From Bacteroidota bacterium (GTDB lineage Bacteria; Bacteroidota; Bacteroidia; UKL13-3), in assembly GCA_027487835.1 (NCBI GenBank), contig JAIYCU010000044.1, positions 1 to 64,000 on the forward strand: a stretch of DNA of 64,000 bases, read 5' to 3'. A program made the translations under genes and the position numbers. A model generated the notes under the pieces. The model was given only the letters and a program-made list of their open reading frames with translations. It was not told where the DNA came from and made no database searches. Every line of letters begins with the position of its first letter. Position 1 is the first letter of the stretch. Shown here piece by piece: positions 36,082-44,478 of this stretch.

Positions 36082-37257
36082 TTATTTGTCTGAATACAAA
36101 AGGTATTTAGACCTAATTGCACGGTATTTTCCTAAATCTACTTGCCAACTTTGCCTAATCTCTTCCTCGGTTTTTCCTGTTATTATTTGCTTTCTTAGTT
36201 TATCTGTACCAGCAAGTTTATCAAAAAACGGGTTGAAAAATTTGACAGAATCTGGGTCGTGTTTGTACAACTCTATCATCCAATAAAGGTTTATTTTTGC
36301 TTGATATCTCGCCAAGTTAATTCCATAAGATTGAAGGTTAAACCCTCTGCAAAGTTTACCCTCGTGCGGCGGATGATCGGCAATGCCCGCTAAATGTTTT
36401 GGGGTAAATGTGTCGGAGCCCATGCTAATTCCCGGTTTGCCAATGCATTCAAAAGGCATGTGAGTGCCTCGTCCAATACTATAGGATGTTCCTTCAAAAA
36501 AACATAAACTCGGATACAAATAAATGCTACCCATATTAGGAAGGTTAGGCGAGGGCTTAATAGGCAATGCATAAGCATCTTGGTGCGTGTAGTTCTTAAC
36601 TTTAATAATGGTTAATTGACACTGTACTTTATTTTTGAGCCAAGCCTCTCCATTAATCATTTGTGCATATTCTGCGATGGTGCATCCATGCACTACTGGC
36701 ACAGGATGCATACCCACAAATGATTTGAAATTGGTATCTAATATAGGTCCATCAATATAGTGGCCATTTGGGTTGGGTCTGTCTAAAATAAGTAAAGGTT
36801 TGTTGTTTTCTGCGCAGGCCTCCATTACATAGTGTAAAGTAGAAATATAAGTATAAAACCTTGCGCCAACATCTTGAATGTCGAACACAAGTAAGTCGAT
36901 ATTTTGCAACATTTCTTTGCTAGGCTTTTTTTGATTGCCATATAATGAAATTACTTTAATACCACTTTTTGCATCTACCCCTGATTTTACTTTTTCACCG
37001 GCACTATGGTCGCCTCTAAACCCATGTTCTGGGGCAAAAATGGCTACGATATTTTGGTTTTGTAAGCCTAGATAATCTACCAAATGCACACCTTCGATGG
37101 TAGAGGTTTGATTCACAACCATTCCAATTTTCTTTCCTTTTAAAAGGGGCAAATAGGCTTCTGTTTGGGCTGCACCTGTAATTATCTGACTATTACTGCC
37201 AAGGTAACAAAACATAAAAAGAAGAAATAGGTATGTATATTTGAGCATTGAATTCAT
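36082..37257 (-). CDS. namZ: Exo-beta-N-acetylmuramidase NamZ-like (DUF1343)
   Basis: 391 residues from the ATG at 37257; the ATG at 37248 (MLKYTYLFLLF) is equally good. A signal peptide (to about QIITG) is followed by DUF1343: KIGMVVNQTS, FAPEHGFRG, SLYGNQKKPS, DLLVFDIQDVGARFYTYISTL, and SIGRGTHMPFECIG. NamZ removes N-acetylmuramic acid from the end of peptidoglycan fragments, so this enzyme acts in wall recycling or growth. The start overlaps that of the divergent permease gene. Confidence 0.85.
   Translation of the reverse strand: MNSMLKYTYLFLLFMFCYLGSNSQIITGAAQTEAYLPLLKGKKIGMVVNQTSTIEGVHLVDYLGLQNQNIVAIFAPEHGFRGDHSAGEKVKSGVDAKSGIKVISLYGNQKKPSKEMLQNIDLLVFDIQDVGARFYTYISTLHYVMEACAENNKPLLILDRPNPNGHYIDGPILDTNFKSFVGMHPVPVVHGCTIAEYAQMINGEAWLKNKVQCQLTIIKVKNYTHQDAYALPIKPSPNLPNMGSIYLYPSLCFFEGTSYSIGRGTHMPFECIGKPGISMGSDTFTPKHLAGIADHPPHEGKLCRGFNLQSYGINLARYQAKINLYWMIELYKHDPDSVKFFNPFFDKLAGTDKLRKQIITGKTEEEIRQSWQVDLGKYRAIRSKYLLYSDK
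37236..37243 (+). promoter_or_regulatory. -7 box of the permease, inside namZ
   Basis: TATATTTG on the plus strand, 12 bases before the ATG at 37256, lies within the first codons of namZ on the other strand. Confidence 0.5.
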
Positions 37258-38494
37258 GAATATTGGTAATTTTATAGCAGGTCGCCTTATGCGCCAAGCC
37301 TCGGTCCAAAGTAAAGGAAAGGCAAGCGGATTTTCAAAAATGATTGTAAATCTGGCCTTGAGTGCAGTGGCGGTTAGCATAGCGGTTATGATTTTGGCGG
37401 TGGCCATTGTTAAGGGATATCAAAAGGAAGTTAAAGATAAGATTATTGGATTTCATGCGCCATTGCAGCTTTCGCATCTGGCTGTGAATAATAGTTTTGA
37501 AAGCTATCCAATTTCGCGGGATAGCCTATTAGAAATAGAGGCGCCTTTATTATCTGAAGTTACCTCAATGCAAAGGTATGCCACCAAGGCTGGAATTATT
37601 AAAACAGAGCAGGCTTTTGAGGGCATTGTTTTAAAAGGGGTAGATGATTCTTATCACTGGGATTTTTTTACCTTGAACCTATTTGCTGGAAAAGTTTTAG
37701 ATTGGAAAAGGGATAGTTTGAAAAATGAATTATTTCTTTCTTTAGAAACAGCCAAAAAGTTACAAGTTACAGTAGGTACTGAAGTGTTGGTATATTTTAT
37801 TCAAGACCCACCTAGGGTGCGGAAATTAAAGGTGTGTGGGATTTTTGATACAGGCTTGGGCGACCTAGATCAGCTTTATGCTTTTACAGATATTAGACAT
37901 GTTCAAAAACTGAATGGCTGGGGAACAAATCAAATATCTGGCTATGAAATTGGCCTCAAAAACTTGGCAAATGTTGAAGTAATTAGAGAGGAAGTAGCAG
38001 CCATTACACCATATAGTATGGGCTTAAGCACCATTATTGAATTATATCCCTCTTTGTTTGATTGGCTTTCATTATTAGACTTAAACGTTTTAATTATTTT
38101 AGGTTTAATGGTGGCTGTTGCCGCTATAAACATGATAACAGCTTTACTGATTTTAATATTGGAGCGACTTCAAATGATTGGTTTATTGAAGGCCATGGGT
38201 GGAACACATCAGCAAATTGCAAGCATATTTTTGTGGATGGCTGCCAGAATTATTGGGAGAGGCTTACTGTGGGGTAATTTGGTAGGCTTGGGTCTCGGTT
38301 TGATCCAAAAGTATTTTGGAATCCTCAAACTCGATTCAAATGCCTATTACCTTAATAAAGTGCCAATTGCTTTGAATATTACCGACCTTCTTTGGATAAA
38401 CCTGCTAGCCCTTTTTATTTGTTTAAGTCTTTTATTATTGCCTATAAGCATCATTGCGAGAATACAACCCGCTAAAACCATTAAGTTTAATTAG
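37256..38494 (+). CDS. FtsX-like ABC permease (LolC/LolE/MacB type)
   Basis: 412 residues from the ATG at 37256 (MNIGNFIAGRLMRQ). The first helix (about 30-50, VNLALSAVAVSIAVMILAVAIVKGY) is followed by a large periplasmic domain (about 55-265) and three helices at the C-terminus (LNVLIILGLMVAVAAINMITALLIL, and so on). This layout fits lipoprotein-releasing permeases. No ATPase gene lies next to it. Coding is divergent from namZ with overlapping start codons. Confidence 0.85.
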   Translation: MNIGNFIAGRLMRQASVQSKGKASGFSKMIVNLALSAVAVSIAVMILAVAIVKGYQKEVKDKIIGFHAPLQLSHLAVNNSFESYPISRDSLLEIEAPLLSEVTSMQRYATKAGIIKTEQAFEGIVLKGVDDSYHWDFFTLNLFAGKVLDWKRDSLKNELFLSLETAKKLQVTVGTEVLVYFIQDPPRVRKLKVCGIFDTGLGDLDQLYAFTDIRHVQKLNGWGTNQISGYEIGLKNLANVEVIREEVAAITPYSMGLSTIIELYPSLFDWLSLLDLNVLIILGLMVAVAAINMITALLILILERLQMIGLLKAMGGTHQQIASIFLWMAARIIGRGLLWGNLVGLGLGLIQKYFGILKLDSNAYYLNKVPIALNITDLLWINLLALFICLSLLLLPISIIARIQPAKTIKFN

Positions 38495-38498
38495 CCTC

Positions 38499-39269
38499 AT
38501 GAAGCGATTTTTACCTAATTGGCTAAAGTTTCCTTTATGGTATATTTTTAAAGCACCGCAGCGGGGTATCTATAAAGGCAGTCTGCTACTCGATATATAT
38601 GGTTTGTTTCAGTATGTTTGGGTTCAACCTATTCCTGTTCCTAAACAAGTAAAATTAAGTATATGCGTAGGGAATTTCAATAGAAATGAAATGCTCTTGC
38701 AATATTTTCTACCAAGTCTAAAGCAATTGGCTAACACAGCACAAATAGAATTGGTATTAGTAGACTTTGGGAGCGCAAATTTTTTGGTATTAAAAGATAG
38801 ACTGGAGAACGAATGGCAAGGTGCCTTGAAAATTGTAGTGATAGAAGAACCGTTTACGCGTGCTAGGGCAATTAATGTTGCAGTTGGAGCAGCAACTGGT
38901 GATTTAGTTTTTATTGCAGATGCCGACTTTTCATTGCCAAAGCAATTGTTAAAATATTGTTATCATTACACCCTTGGCGGGCGTGTTTGGTTTCCGATTG
39001 TATATTATTTATACAAAGATAAATCTGCAAAAGTTGCCCGCGGAAATGGCGAATGGATGCAATGGGGTGGGAAAGGTCTTTTGGCCATTCATAAAAATAG
39101 TTTCCTAGAAATGAAAGGATTAAATGAATCCTTTAAAAGCTGGGGTGGCGAGGATGAGGAGTTTTGGGTGCGCTGTCATGCAGCAAAAAAGATTGTTTTG
39201 CGCAATCGTTGCAAGGGGCTTCTGCACCATTGGCACCCAAGTTTTAATCCCAAATATAAAAATTTGTAA
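38499..39269 (+). CDS. Glycosyltransferase family 2 / galactosyltransferase-like
   Basis: 256 residues from the ATG at 38499 (MKRFLPNW), 4 bases after the permease stop. The nucleotide-sugar region LSICVGNFNRNEML, the DXD motif FIADADFSLP, and the late GGEDEEFWVRCHAAK region (as in the C-terminal galactosyltransferase domain) are visible. Donor and acceptor are unknown. It is probably co-transcribed with the permease. Confidence 0.8.
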   Translation: MKRFLPNWLKFPLWYIFKAPQRGIYKGSLLLDIYGLFQYVWVQPIPVPKQVKLSICVGNFNRNEMLLQYFLPSLKQLANTAQIELVLVDFGSANFLVLKDRLENEWQGALKIVVIEEPFTRARAINVAVGAATGDLVFIADADFSLPKQLLKYCYHYTLGGRVWFPIVYYLYKDKSAKVARGNGEWMQWGGKGLLAIHKNSFLEMKGLNESFKSWGGEDEEFWVRCHAAKKIVLRNRCKGLLHHWHPSFNPKYKNL

Positions 39270-39271
39270 AG

Positions 39272-39303
39272 TTGACCTTTTGGTATAAGTAATAGTATAT
39301 TTG
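39272..39303 (+). promoter_or_regulatory. Promoter of the second glycosyltransferase
   Basis: TTG (39272-39274) and TATATTTG (39296-39303) are 21 bases apart. The ATG is only 7 bases past the -7 box, which points to a leaderless mRNA. Confidence 0.65.
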
Positions 39304-39310
39304 TAGGGCA

Positions 39311-40087
39311 ATGAAAAAGCCTTTAGTTTCTATTATAACCCCTTCTTTTAATCAAGGAGTTTGGCTAGAGCAGGCAATCAAATCTGTTTTGGGTCAAACC
39401 TATGCCAGCATTGAGTACATTATTATTGATGGTGGATCTACGGACGGTTCAAAAGAAATTATTGAGAAATACGCCAACCAACTTACCTATTGGCAAAGTA
39501 AGCCAGATGGGGGCCAAGCCAATGCCTTAAATATTGGTTTTAAACATTGCAAGGGGGAGCTTATTGCCTATTTAAATGCCGATGATGCCTTTGATACCAA
39601 AGCCGTGGAAGGTATAATAAATGCATATGAGGTGAACCAAGAGTTTGGCATTTACTACGGCTTGTGCCGAACTATAGATGCCCATGGAAATGAGCTTGAA
39701 GGCTTAAAGGGCGACCAAACTCGCTTTACTGATTTAGCAGGGAAAGGTATGTTACCTTATATGTACCAACCTACTTGTTTTTTTAATAGAGTTTATTTGC
39801 AAAGAGAAGATTTTGTGAATGAAAGTTATAATTATGCATTTGACTATGACCTTATTTTGTCTGTTGCCCAAAATAAAAGTGTATTGTTTTTAAACCGTGA
39901 GATAGCCAGTTATAGGGTGCATAATAATAGCAAATCTAATTTGCATAAAATTGAAGCATACAAAGAAAAGCTGTCAATTCAAGAAGCTTATAGTACGTCT
40001 GATTTCCTAAAAATAAAATGGAAGCGATTTAAACTGGCATTGGCTCAAAAAACTGGCAAAATTGTGAATGGAAAAGCAGCCTTATAA
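39311..40087 (+). CDS. Glycosyltransferase family 2
   Basis: 258 residues. The GT-A fold is clear: VSIITPSFNQGVWLEQAIKSVLGQTY, YIIIDGGSTDGS, the DXD-type motif AYLNADDAF, and a basic C-terminal helix. It likely builds cell-surface polysaccharide. It follows another glycosyltransferase but has its own promoter. The 3' end lies 9 bases from the convergent pfkA gene. Confidence 0.9.
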   Translation: MKKPLVSIITPSFNQGVWLEQAIKSVLGQTYASIEYIIIDGGSTDGSKEIIEKYANQLTYWQSKPDGGQANALNIGFKHCKGELIAYLNADDAFDTKAVEGIINAYEVNQEFGIYYGLCRTIDAHGNELEGLKGDQTRFTDLAGKGMLPYMYQPTCFFNRVYLQREDFVNESYNYAFDYDLILSVAQNKSVLFLNREIASYRVHNNSKSNLHKIEAYKEKLSIQEAYSTSDFLKIKWKRFKLALAQKTGKIVNGKAAL

Positions 40088-40096
40088 GCAGCTTTT

Positions 40097-41074
40097 TTAG
40101 GTGTTAAAAATATCAATCATTGCAAGTAAGTCACTATTTAGTGGCTTTTTTTGTTGTATGGAATCAATAAAAGGGGTAAGGCATATTTTGTTATTAATGA
40201 GTCCAGCCATTTTATTTTTTTCACCGGCTAACAATGCATTCACGGCACCATAGCCAAGTTTTGAGGCAAGCACTCTATCATAAGCGGTAGGTGAGCCACC
40301 TCTTTGGATATGGCCTAATACAACCACCCTTGATTCGAACCCCGGAATTTCTTGATTTAACATTTTCGAAATAGCGGTTGCACCACCTTCAAAATTTCCT
40401 TCAGCAACAATGATAATTGAGAATGATTTTTTGCTTTGGGCCCTACCTTTAAAGAATTCAACCACTTTGCTGTGGTCTTCTTTTATTTCTGGCAACATAG
40501 CAATTTCTGCGCCGCCAGCTATGGTAGCGGCTAAAGAAATAAAGCCTGCATCTCTGCCCATTAATTCAATAAAGAAAGCACGGCCATGGCTATCTGCAGT
40601 ATCTCTAATTTTATCTATTGCTTCAACGGCTGTATTGATAGCAGTATCAAAACCAATGGTAAGGTCGGTGCCAAATAAATCATTATCAATGGTGCCAGGC
40701 GCCCCAATAGAAGGAATGCCATATTCATTATAAAAAATTTCTGCCCCTGTAAAGGTTCCATTTCCGCCAATGCAAACAATGCCTTCAATACCATTTGCTT
40801 TTAAGTTTTCATATGCTTTTTTGCGCCCTTCGGGAGTCATAAATTCTTTGCTTCTCGAAGATTTTAGTATGGTTCCACCTCTTTGTATAATGTTACCAAC
40901 CGAACGTGAATTGAGTTCTATGAAATTTTCGCCACCCTCAATCATGCCTTTATAGCCTTGTAAAATACCCATTATGGCTACATTATGGTAAATGGCAGTT
41001 CTTACTACTGCCCTTATACAAGCATTCATGCCTGGAGCGTCCCCTCCAGATGTAAATACGGCTATTTTTTTCAT
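40097..41074 (-). CDS. pfkA: ATP-dependent 6-phosphofructokinase
   Basis: 325 residues from the ATG at 41074 (MKKIAVFTSGGDAPGMNA). GGNGTFTGA, the substrate motif APGTIDNDLFGTDLTIGFDTA, ELMGRDAGFIS and GHIQRGGSPTAYDR identify an ATP-using PfkA. Catalytic Asp lies in TIDND. It commits fructose-6-phosphate to glycolysis. Confidence 0.95.
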   Translation of the reverse strand: MKKIAVFTSGGDAPGMNACIRAVVRTAIYHNVAIMGILQGYKGMIEGGENFIELNSRSVGNIIQRGGTILKSSRSKEFMTPEGRKKAYENLKANGIEGIVCIGGNGTFTGAEIFYNEYGIPSIGAPGTIDNDLFGTDLTIGFDTAINTAVEAIDKIRDTADSHGRAFFIELMGRDAGFISLAATIAGGAEIAMLPEIKEDHSKVVEFFKGRAQSKKSFSIIIVAEGNFEGGATAISKMLNQEIPGFESRVVVLGHIQRGGSPTAYDRVLASKLGYGAVNALLAGEKNKMAGLINNKICLTPFIDSIQQKKPLNSDLLAMIDIFNT

Positions 41075-41092
41075 GGGCGAAAGATACAAAAA

Positions 41093-41130
41093 AAAAGAGG
41101 CTGTCTCAAGTAATTTGGACAGCCTCTTTT
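41093..41130 (-). terminator. Terminator of the lipoprotein gene at 41150
   Basis: Stem AAAAGAGGCTGTC / GACAGCCTCTTTT with a 12-base loop, followed by A/T runs; it lies 20 bases beyond the stop codon on the minus strand. Confidence 0.88.
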
Positions 41131-41149
41131 GTTAAGAATGTGCTAAATT

Positions 41150-42085
41150 TTATAATTCAGCTTTACATACTAAGGTAATAGTTCCCGAGTTGTTTAATGA
41201 GATAGCAATTACTTTTATCAAACCTCTTTTACCGTCAGATTTTTGGAAAGCCAAAACTGTATTGGCGGCAAGGTTTGGAATTCTATCTAAAGATCCAGCT
41301 GAGAAATCAATTAAGTTTATTTCTGTTATGAATTGAGAACCTGTTAAGGCATCAAACGCAGCAGAAGTGATATCTGCAACCTTAAACTTGGTTTTGTTTT
41401 TACTAGGCCAAGTTGTAGTTTCTGCGTTCCAGCCAGAACCTGCACCAAATGCATAATCAGGAGAGTACATTGCATTACCTACAGAACCAGCAGAGTTATA
41501 GAAAAATAAGAAGTCGATTTTTCCTGTGTTGTCCTTTGCTAAGTCAGCACCTGCTGCACCTGCACGGTATCTGCGGAAGTTATCAGAAACACCGAAGAAT
41601 CTGTATTCGTTTGTAGTATTTCCAGGTGCACCTAATAAAATTTGTCCAGATGCTGCCATGCTCGCAATTGTTACCTTGTAGCTGGCAGTTCCAGTTTTAT
41701 CCTTATTATCTGTAACTGTAACACTATAGGTAATGATATCACCATCATCTATAATTACATCACCTGCGATTAAATCATACGCATTTTCGATAACGTCTCT
41801 TGCATTGTAAGTTTTATCAAAAATAGTTTTGGTACTTTGGCCAGTAATAGCGCGGGTAATTGTTACTTTTTTGATTTTTAAATCTGTATCTGCTTGCGCT
41901 AATACGTTTAATTTAATGGTGTCAACTGAAAGGGAAGCAAAGGCTGCAGTTGCACCTCCATTAAGGGTAACTGTTGGAGCTTTTGGCTCTGTCGTTGGGT
42001 CTTCTGTATCATCACCACAAGATGACAATAACAATGAGCTGCTTACTACAGCAAGCATGAACATTGATTTAAACAACTTTTTCAT
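41150..42085 (-). CDS. Lipoprotein with Ig-like region, unknown function
   Basis: 311 residues. The lipobox LLSSC puts the lipid on C23. After an acidic, proline-rich linker (DDTEDPTTEPKAPTVTL) comes an Ig-like or cadherin-like beta domain (about 45-140, IKKVTITR... IITYSVTVTDNKDKTGTASYKVTI). Residues about 145-311 form a beta-rich region with no family I know. The protein is likely outer-membrane-anchored. It has a -7 box upstream and a strong terminator, so it is monocistronic. Confidence 0.7.
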   Translation of the reverse strand: MKKLFKSMFMLAVVSSSLLLSSCGDDTEDPTTEPKAPTVTLNGGATAAFASLSVDTIKLNVLAQADTDLKIKKVTITRAITGQSTKTIFDKTYNARDVIENAYDLIAGDVIIDDGDIITYSVTVTDNKDKTGTASYKVTIASMAASGQILLGAPGNTTNEYRFFGVSDNFRRYRAGAAGADLAKDNTGKIDFLFFYNSAGSVGNAMYSPDYAFGAGSGWNAETTTWPSKNKTKFKVADITSAAFDALTGSQFITEINLIDFSAGSLDRIPNLAANTVLAFQKSDGKRGLIKVIAISLNNSGTITLVCKAEL

Positions 42086-42108
42086 ATCAATTCTTATTTA
42101 AAGGTTTG

Positions 42109-42116
42109 CAAATATA
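42109..42116 (-). promoter_or_regulatory. -7 box of the lipoprotein gene at 41150
   Basis: Minus strand TATATTTG, 23 bases upstream of the ATG; no -33 box seen. Confidence 0.5.
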
Positions 42117-42142
42117 GGTTTGTTTATTAAACTTTTTCTTAA

Positions 42143-42469
42143 TTATAGATTGACGCCATTTGATTCAGTTTCATTGGATTCAAAGGAGTCGTGTCTAAAT
42201 TCATCGAAATTGTAATCTGGCATTAAGTCTGTCTTAATGTGATTAACTGTTTCATTGAGGGCTTCCATAAATTTATTAAAATCTTCTTTGTACAAGAAAA
42301 TTTTGTGTTTTACGTAATTGCCTTCTTCAAAACTTTTTTTGCTTTCGGTAATGGTGATAAAATAATCTTTCCCTCGGGTAGATTTTACATCAAAAAAATA
42401 AGTGCGTTTTCCGGCCCTAATTTTTTTTGAAAAGATTTCTTGGCTGTCGTTTTTATGGTAATCTTCCAT
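42143..42469 (-). CDS. DUF3276 (PUR-alpha-like) nucleic-acid-binding protein
   Basis: 108 residues from the ATG at 42469 (MEDYHKND). The motif IFSKKIRAGKRTYFFDVKSTRGKDYFITITESKK is the PUR repeat of the DUF3276 family common in Bacteroidota, which binds single-stranded DNA or RNA. An acidic tail (about 85-108) follows. Physiological target unknown. It lies 82 bases downstream of the exporter gene on the same strand. Confidence 0.85.
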   Translation of the reverse strand: MEDYHKNDSQEIFSKKIRAGKRTYFFDVKSTRGKDYFITITESKKSFEEGNYVKHKIFLYKEDFNKFMEALNETVNHIKTDLMPDYNFDEFRHDSFESNETESNGVNL

Positions 42470-42563
42470 GCAGATTTTCAAAATATGGTGGCAAAATATA
42501 AGTTAGCTATTGCTTTTCAAAACACTTTTTTTGCCCATTTTAATTGTGTAATTTAATAAGGGT

Positions 42564-44348
42564 TTACGAAACTAAATCTTCGTTAGATTGTTTTTCAAAA
42601 ATTTCTTTATACATCCCATTCATTTTCAGTAATTCTTCATGAGTGCCTTGCTCTATAATTGCCCCTTTGTCTAATACAATAATGTGCTCGGCTTCTTTTA
42701 CCGAAGAGGCTCTATGGCTCACAATGATACTTGTTTTTCCAAAAGGAATGCGTGCTAAATTCTCTAATATTTCTGCTTCAGTGCGCGTATCTAATGCACT
42801 CAGGCAATCGTCTAGTATTAATATTTCCGGTTTTTTTACAAAGGCCCTAGCCATGGCAATTCTCTGCTTTTGTCCACCACTTAAGGTAATACCTCGCTCA
42901 CCCACCTTAGTTTGATAGGCTTCTGAAAAATTTATAATATTATCATGCACTGCAGCCATTTTTGCTGCTTCTTCAATGGCAAATACTTCCTCTTTTTGGT
43001 TCAAACCGAAAGAAATATTGGCGGCTATGGTATCACTAAATAAAAATACATCTTGTGGAACATAACCAATTCTATCTTTCCATTGCTTTACATGGCAATT
43101 TGCCAAGTTATGCCCATCTATTAAAAGGTCTCCTTCACTTGGGTCCATAATGCGCAGTAGCAATTGCACCAAGGTAGTTTTGCCCGAGCCCGTGCTGCCT
43201 AATATCGCAAATTTTGTCCCTTTTTTGATGGTGAAGTTCAATTGATGAAGGGCCGGAATCTCTTTGCCAGGATAGGTATAACTTAGGTTCTTGCAAACAA
43301 TGCTATCTTTAAATTCTGCATAGCCATTTGGATTATCATTTAGCGTGGGTTCAATGCTTAAAAACTCGTTAATCCTAGCCTGCGAGGCGGCTGCCCTCTG
43401 TATTAAGCTGGTGGTATACCCCAAGCTGGTTACGGGCCATGTGAGTAAATGCACATACATGATAAATTCCGCAATATTTCCTAAAGTAGCCGTGCCATTT
43501 AATACTTCTAATCCGCCTGCATATACAGTTATTAAGGCACTTAAACCGGTTAAGAAAACCATCAATGGAAAGAAAACAGCATCCAGTTTTGCCAAGTCCA
43601 TTTGCTTGTCTTTGTATTTTTCTGTTTCCTGTTTGAACCAAAAGTAATTGCGCTTTTCTGCCGCAAATGATTTGATTACCCTAATTCCTGCGAAAGCTTC
43701 TTGGGTAAAGGAGGTTAGGGTAGATAGTTGCGCTTGAATGGCATCGCTTTTTTGATGGATTAAACTATTTACCCTAAATATCAAATAGCTCAAAAAGGGC
43801 AAAGGCAATATAACCAGCCACGTAAGTTTGGCATTCACACTAAACATTACACTTAATACCAATACTATCGTAACCACCAAATTAATGGCATACATAATGG
43901 CAGGGCCAACATACATTCTTACCCTGCTTACGTCTTCGCTGATGCGCGCCATTAAATCACCGGTTCTGTTGGCGCGGTAAAAGCTCTGGTCGAGTTTCTG
44001 GTAATGGGCATAAATTTCATTTTTAAGGTCGTACTCAATATGCCTGCTCATTACTATAATGGTTTGGCGCATGAGGTACATGAAAATCCCTCGGATGATG
44101 GCAAAGGCAATCACCAAAAAGGTAAAATAAAGGACATCTTTTCCAAGTGCGTCTATTAATTCCTGCTTTCCAAGGCCATTTGCCGCTTGTATACCTGTTA
44201 ATTTATCCTTGATTAAGTCGATGGCATCCCTTACGCTTTGTGCAGGGAAGATGGCAAATAGGTTGGAGCTCGCAACAAATACAATACCTAGTAACAGGCG
44301 TACCCGGTATTTATAAAAGTATTTTCTGAGGTGTCTAAGTGGCTTCAC
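42564..44348 (-). CDS. ABC exporter, MsbA/type IV half-transporter
   Basis: 594 residues: a six-helix permease domain (about 15-320) fused to an ATPase (about 345-585). Motifs include Walker A LGSTGSGKTT, Q-loop YVPQDVFLF, signature LSGGQKQR, and Walker B ILILDDCLSALD; the usual Glu after Walker B is Cys-flanked Asp (DDC), which may slow hydrolysis. Likely substrates are lipids, LPS or drugs. The odd DDC in place of DE is seen directly. Confidence 0.85.
   Translation of the reverse strand: MKPLRHLRKYFYKYRVRLLLGIVFVASSNLFAIFPAQSVRDAIDLIKDKLTGIQAANGLGKQELIDALGKDVLYFTFLVIAFAIIRGIFMYLMRQTIIVMSRHIEYDLKNEIYAHYQKLDQSFYRANRTGDLMARISEDVSRVRMYVGPAIMYAINLVVTIVLVLSVMFSVNAKLTWLVILPLPFLSYLIFRVNSLIHQKSDAIQAQLSTLTSFTQEAFAGIRVIKSFAAEKRNYFWFKQETEKYKDKQMDLAKLDAVFFPLMVFLTGLSALITVYAGGLEVLNGTATLGNIAEFIMYVHLLTWPVTSLGYTTSLIQRAAASQARINEFLSIEPTLNDNPNGYAEFKDSIVCKNLSYTYPGKEIPALHQLNFTIKKGTKFAILGSTGSGKTTLVQLLLRIMDPSEGDLLIDGHNLANCHVKQWKDRIGYVPQDVFLFSDTIAANISFGLNQKEEVFAIEEAAKMAAVHDNIINFSEAYQTKVGERGITLSGGQKQRIAMARAFVKKPEILILDDCLSALDTRTEAEILENLARIPFGKTSIIVSHRASSVKEAEHIIVLDKGAIIEQGTHEELLKMNGMYKEIFEKQSNEDLVS
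42998..43007. repeat. GGTTCAAACC word, copy 10
   Basis: TTTTTTGGTTCAAACCGAAAG context inside the exporter gene; the coding strand reads F-G-L-N-Q. Confidence 0.9.
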
Positions 44349-44413
44349 GGTGTTAATGCGACTGCAAATAAACTCTTTTATATGAACAAATTGGGGCCTG
44401 GGGAAAATGCACC

Positions 44414-44442
44414 TTGAAATACCAAAAATAAAACTACTTTTG
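44414..44442 (+). promoter_or_regulatory. Promoter of the leucine dehydrogenase operon
   Basis: TTG (44414-44416) and TACTTTTG (44435-44442) are 18 bases apart, 36 bases before the ATG. Confidence 0.6.
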
Positions 44443-44478
44443 CGCCACGAATTTTAGAAACCCATTAATCATCAACTC

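Noticed and set aside
40126-40160. Terminator between the glycosyltransferase and pfkA
   Set aside because: AAGTCACT/AGTGGCTTTTT is a short mismatched stem lying inside the pfkA coding end; too weak to list.
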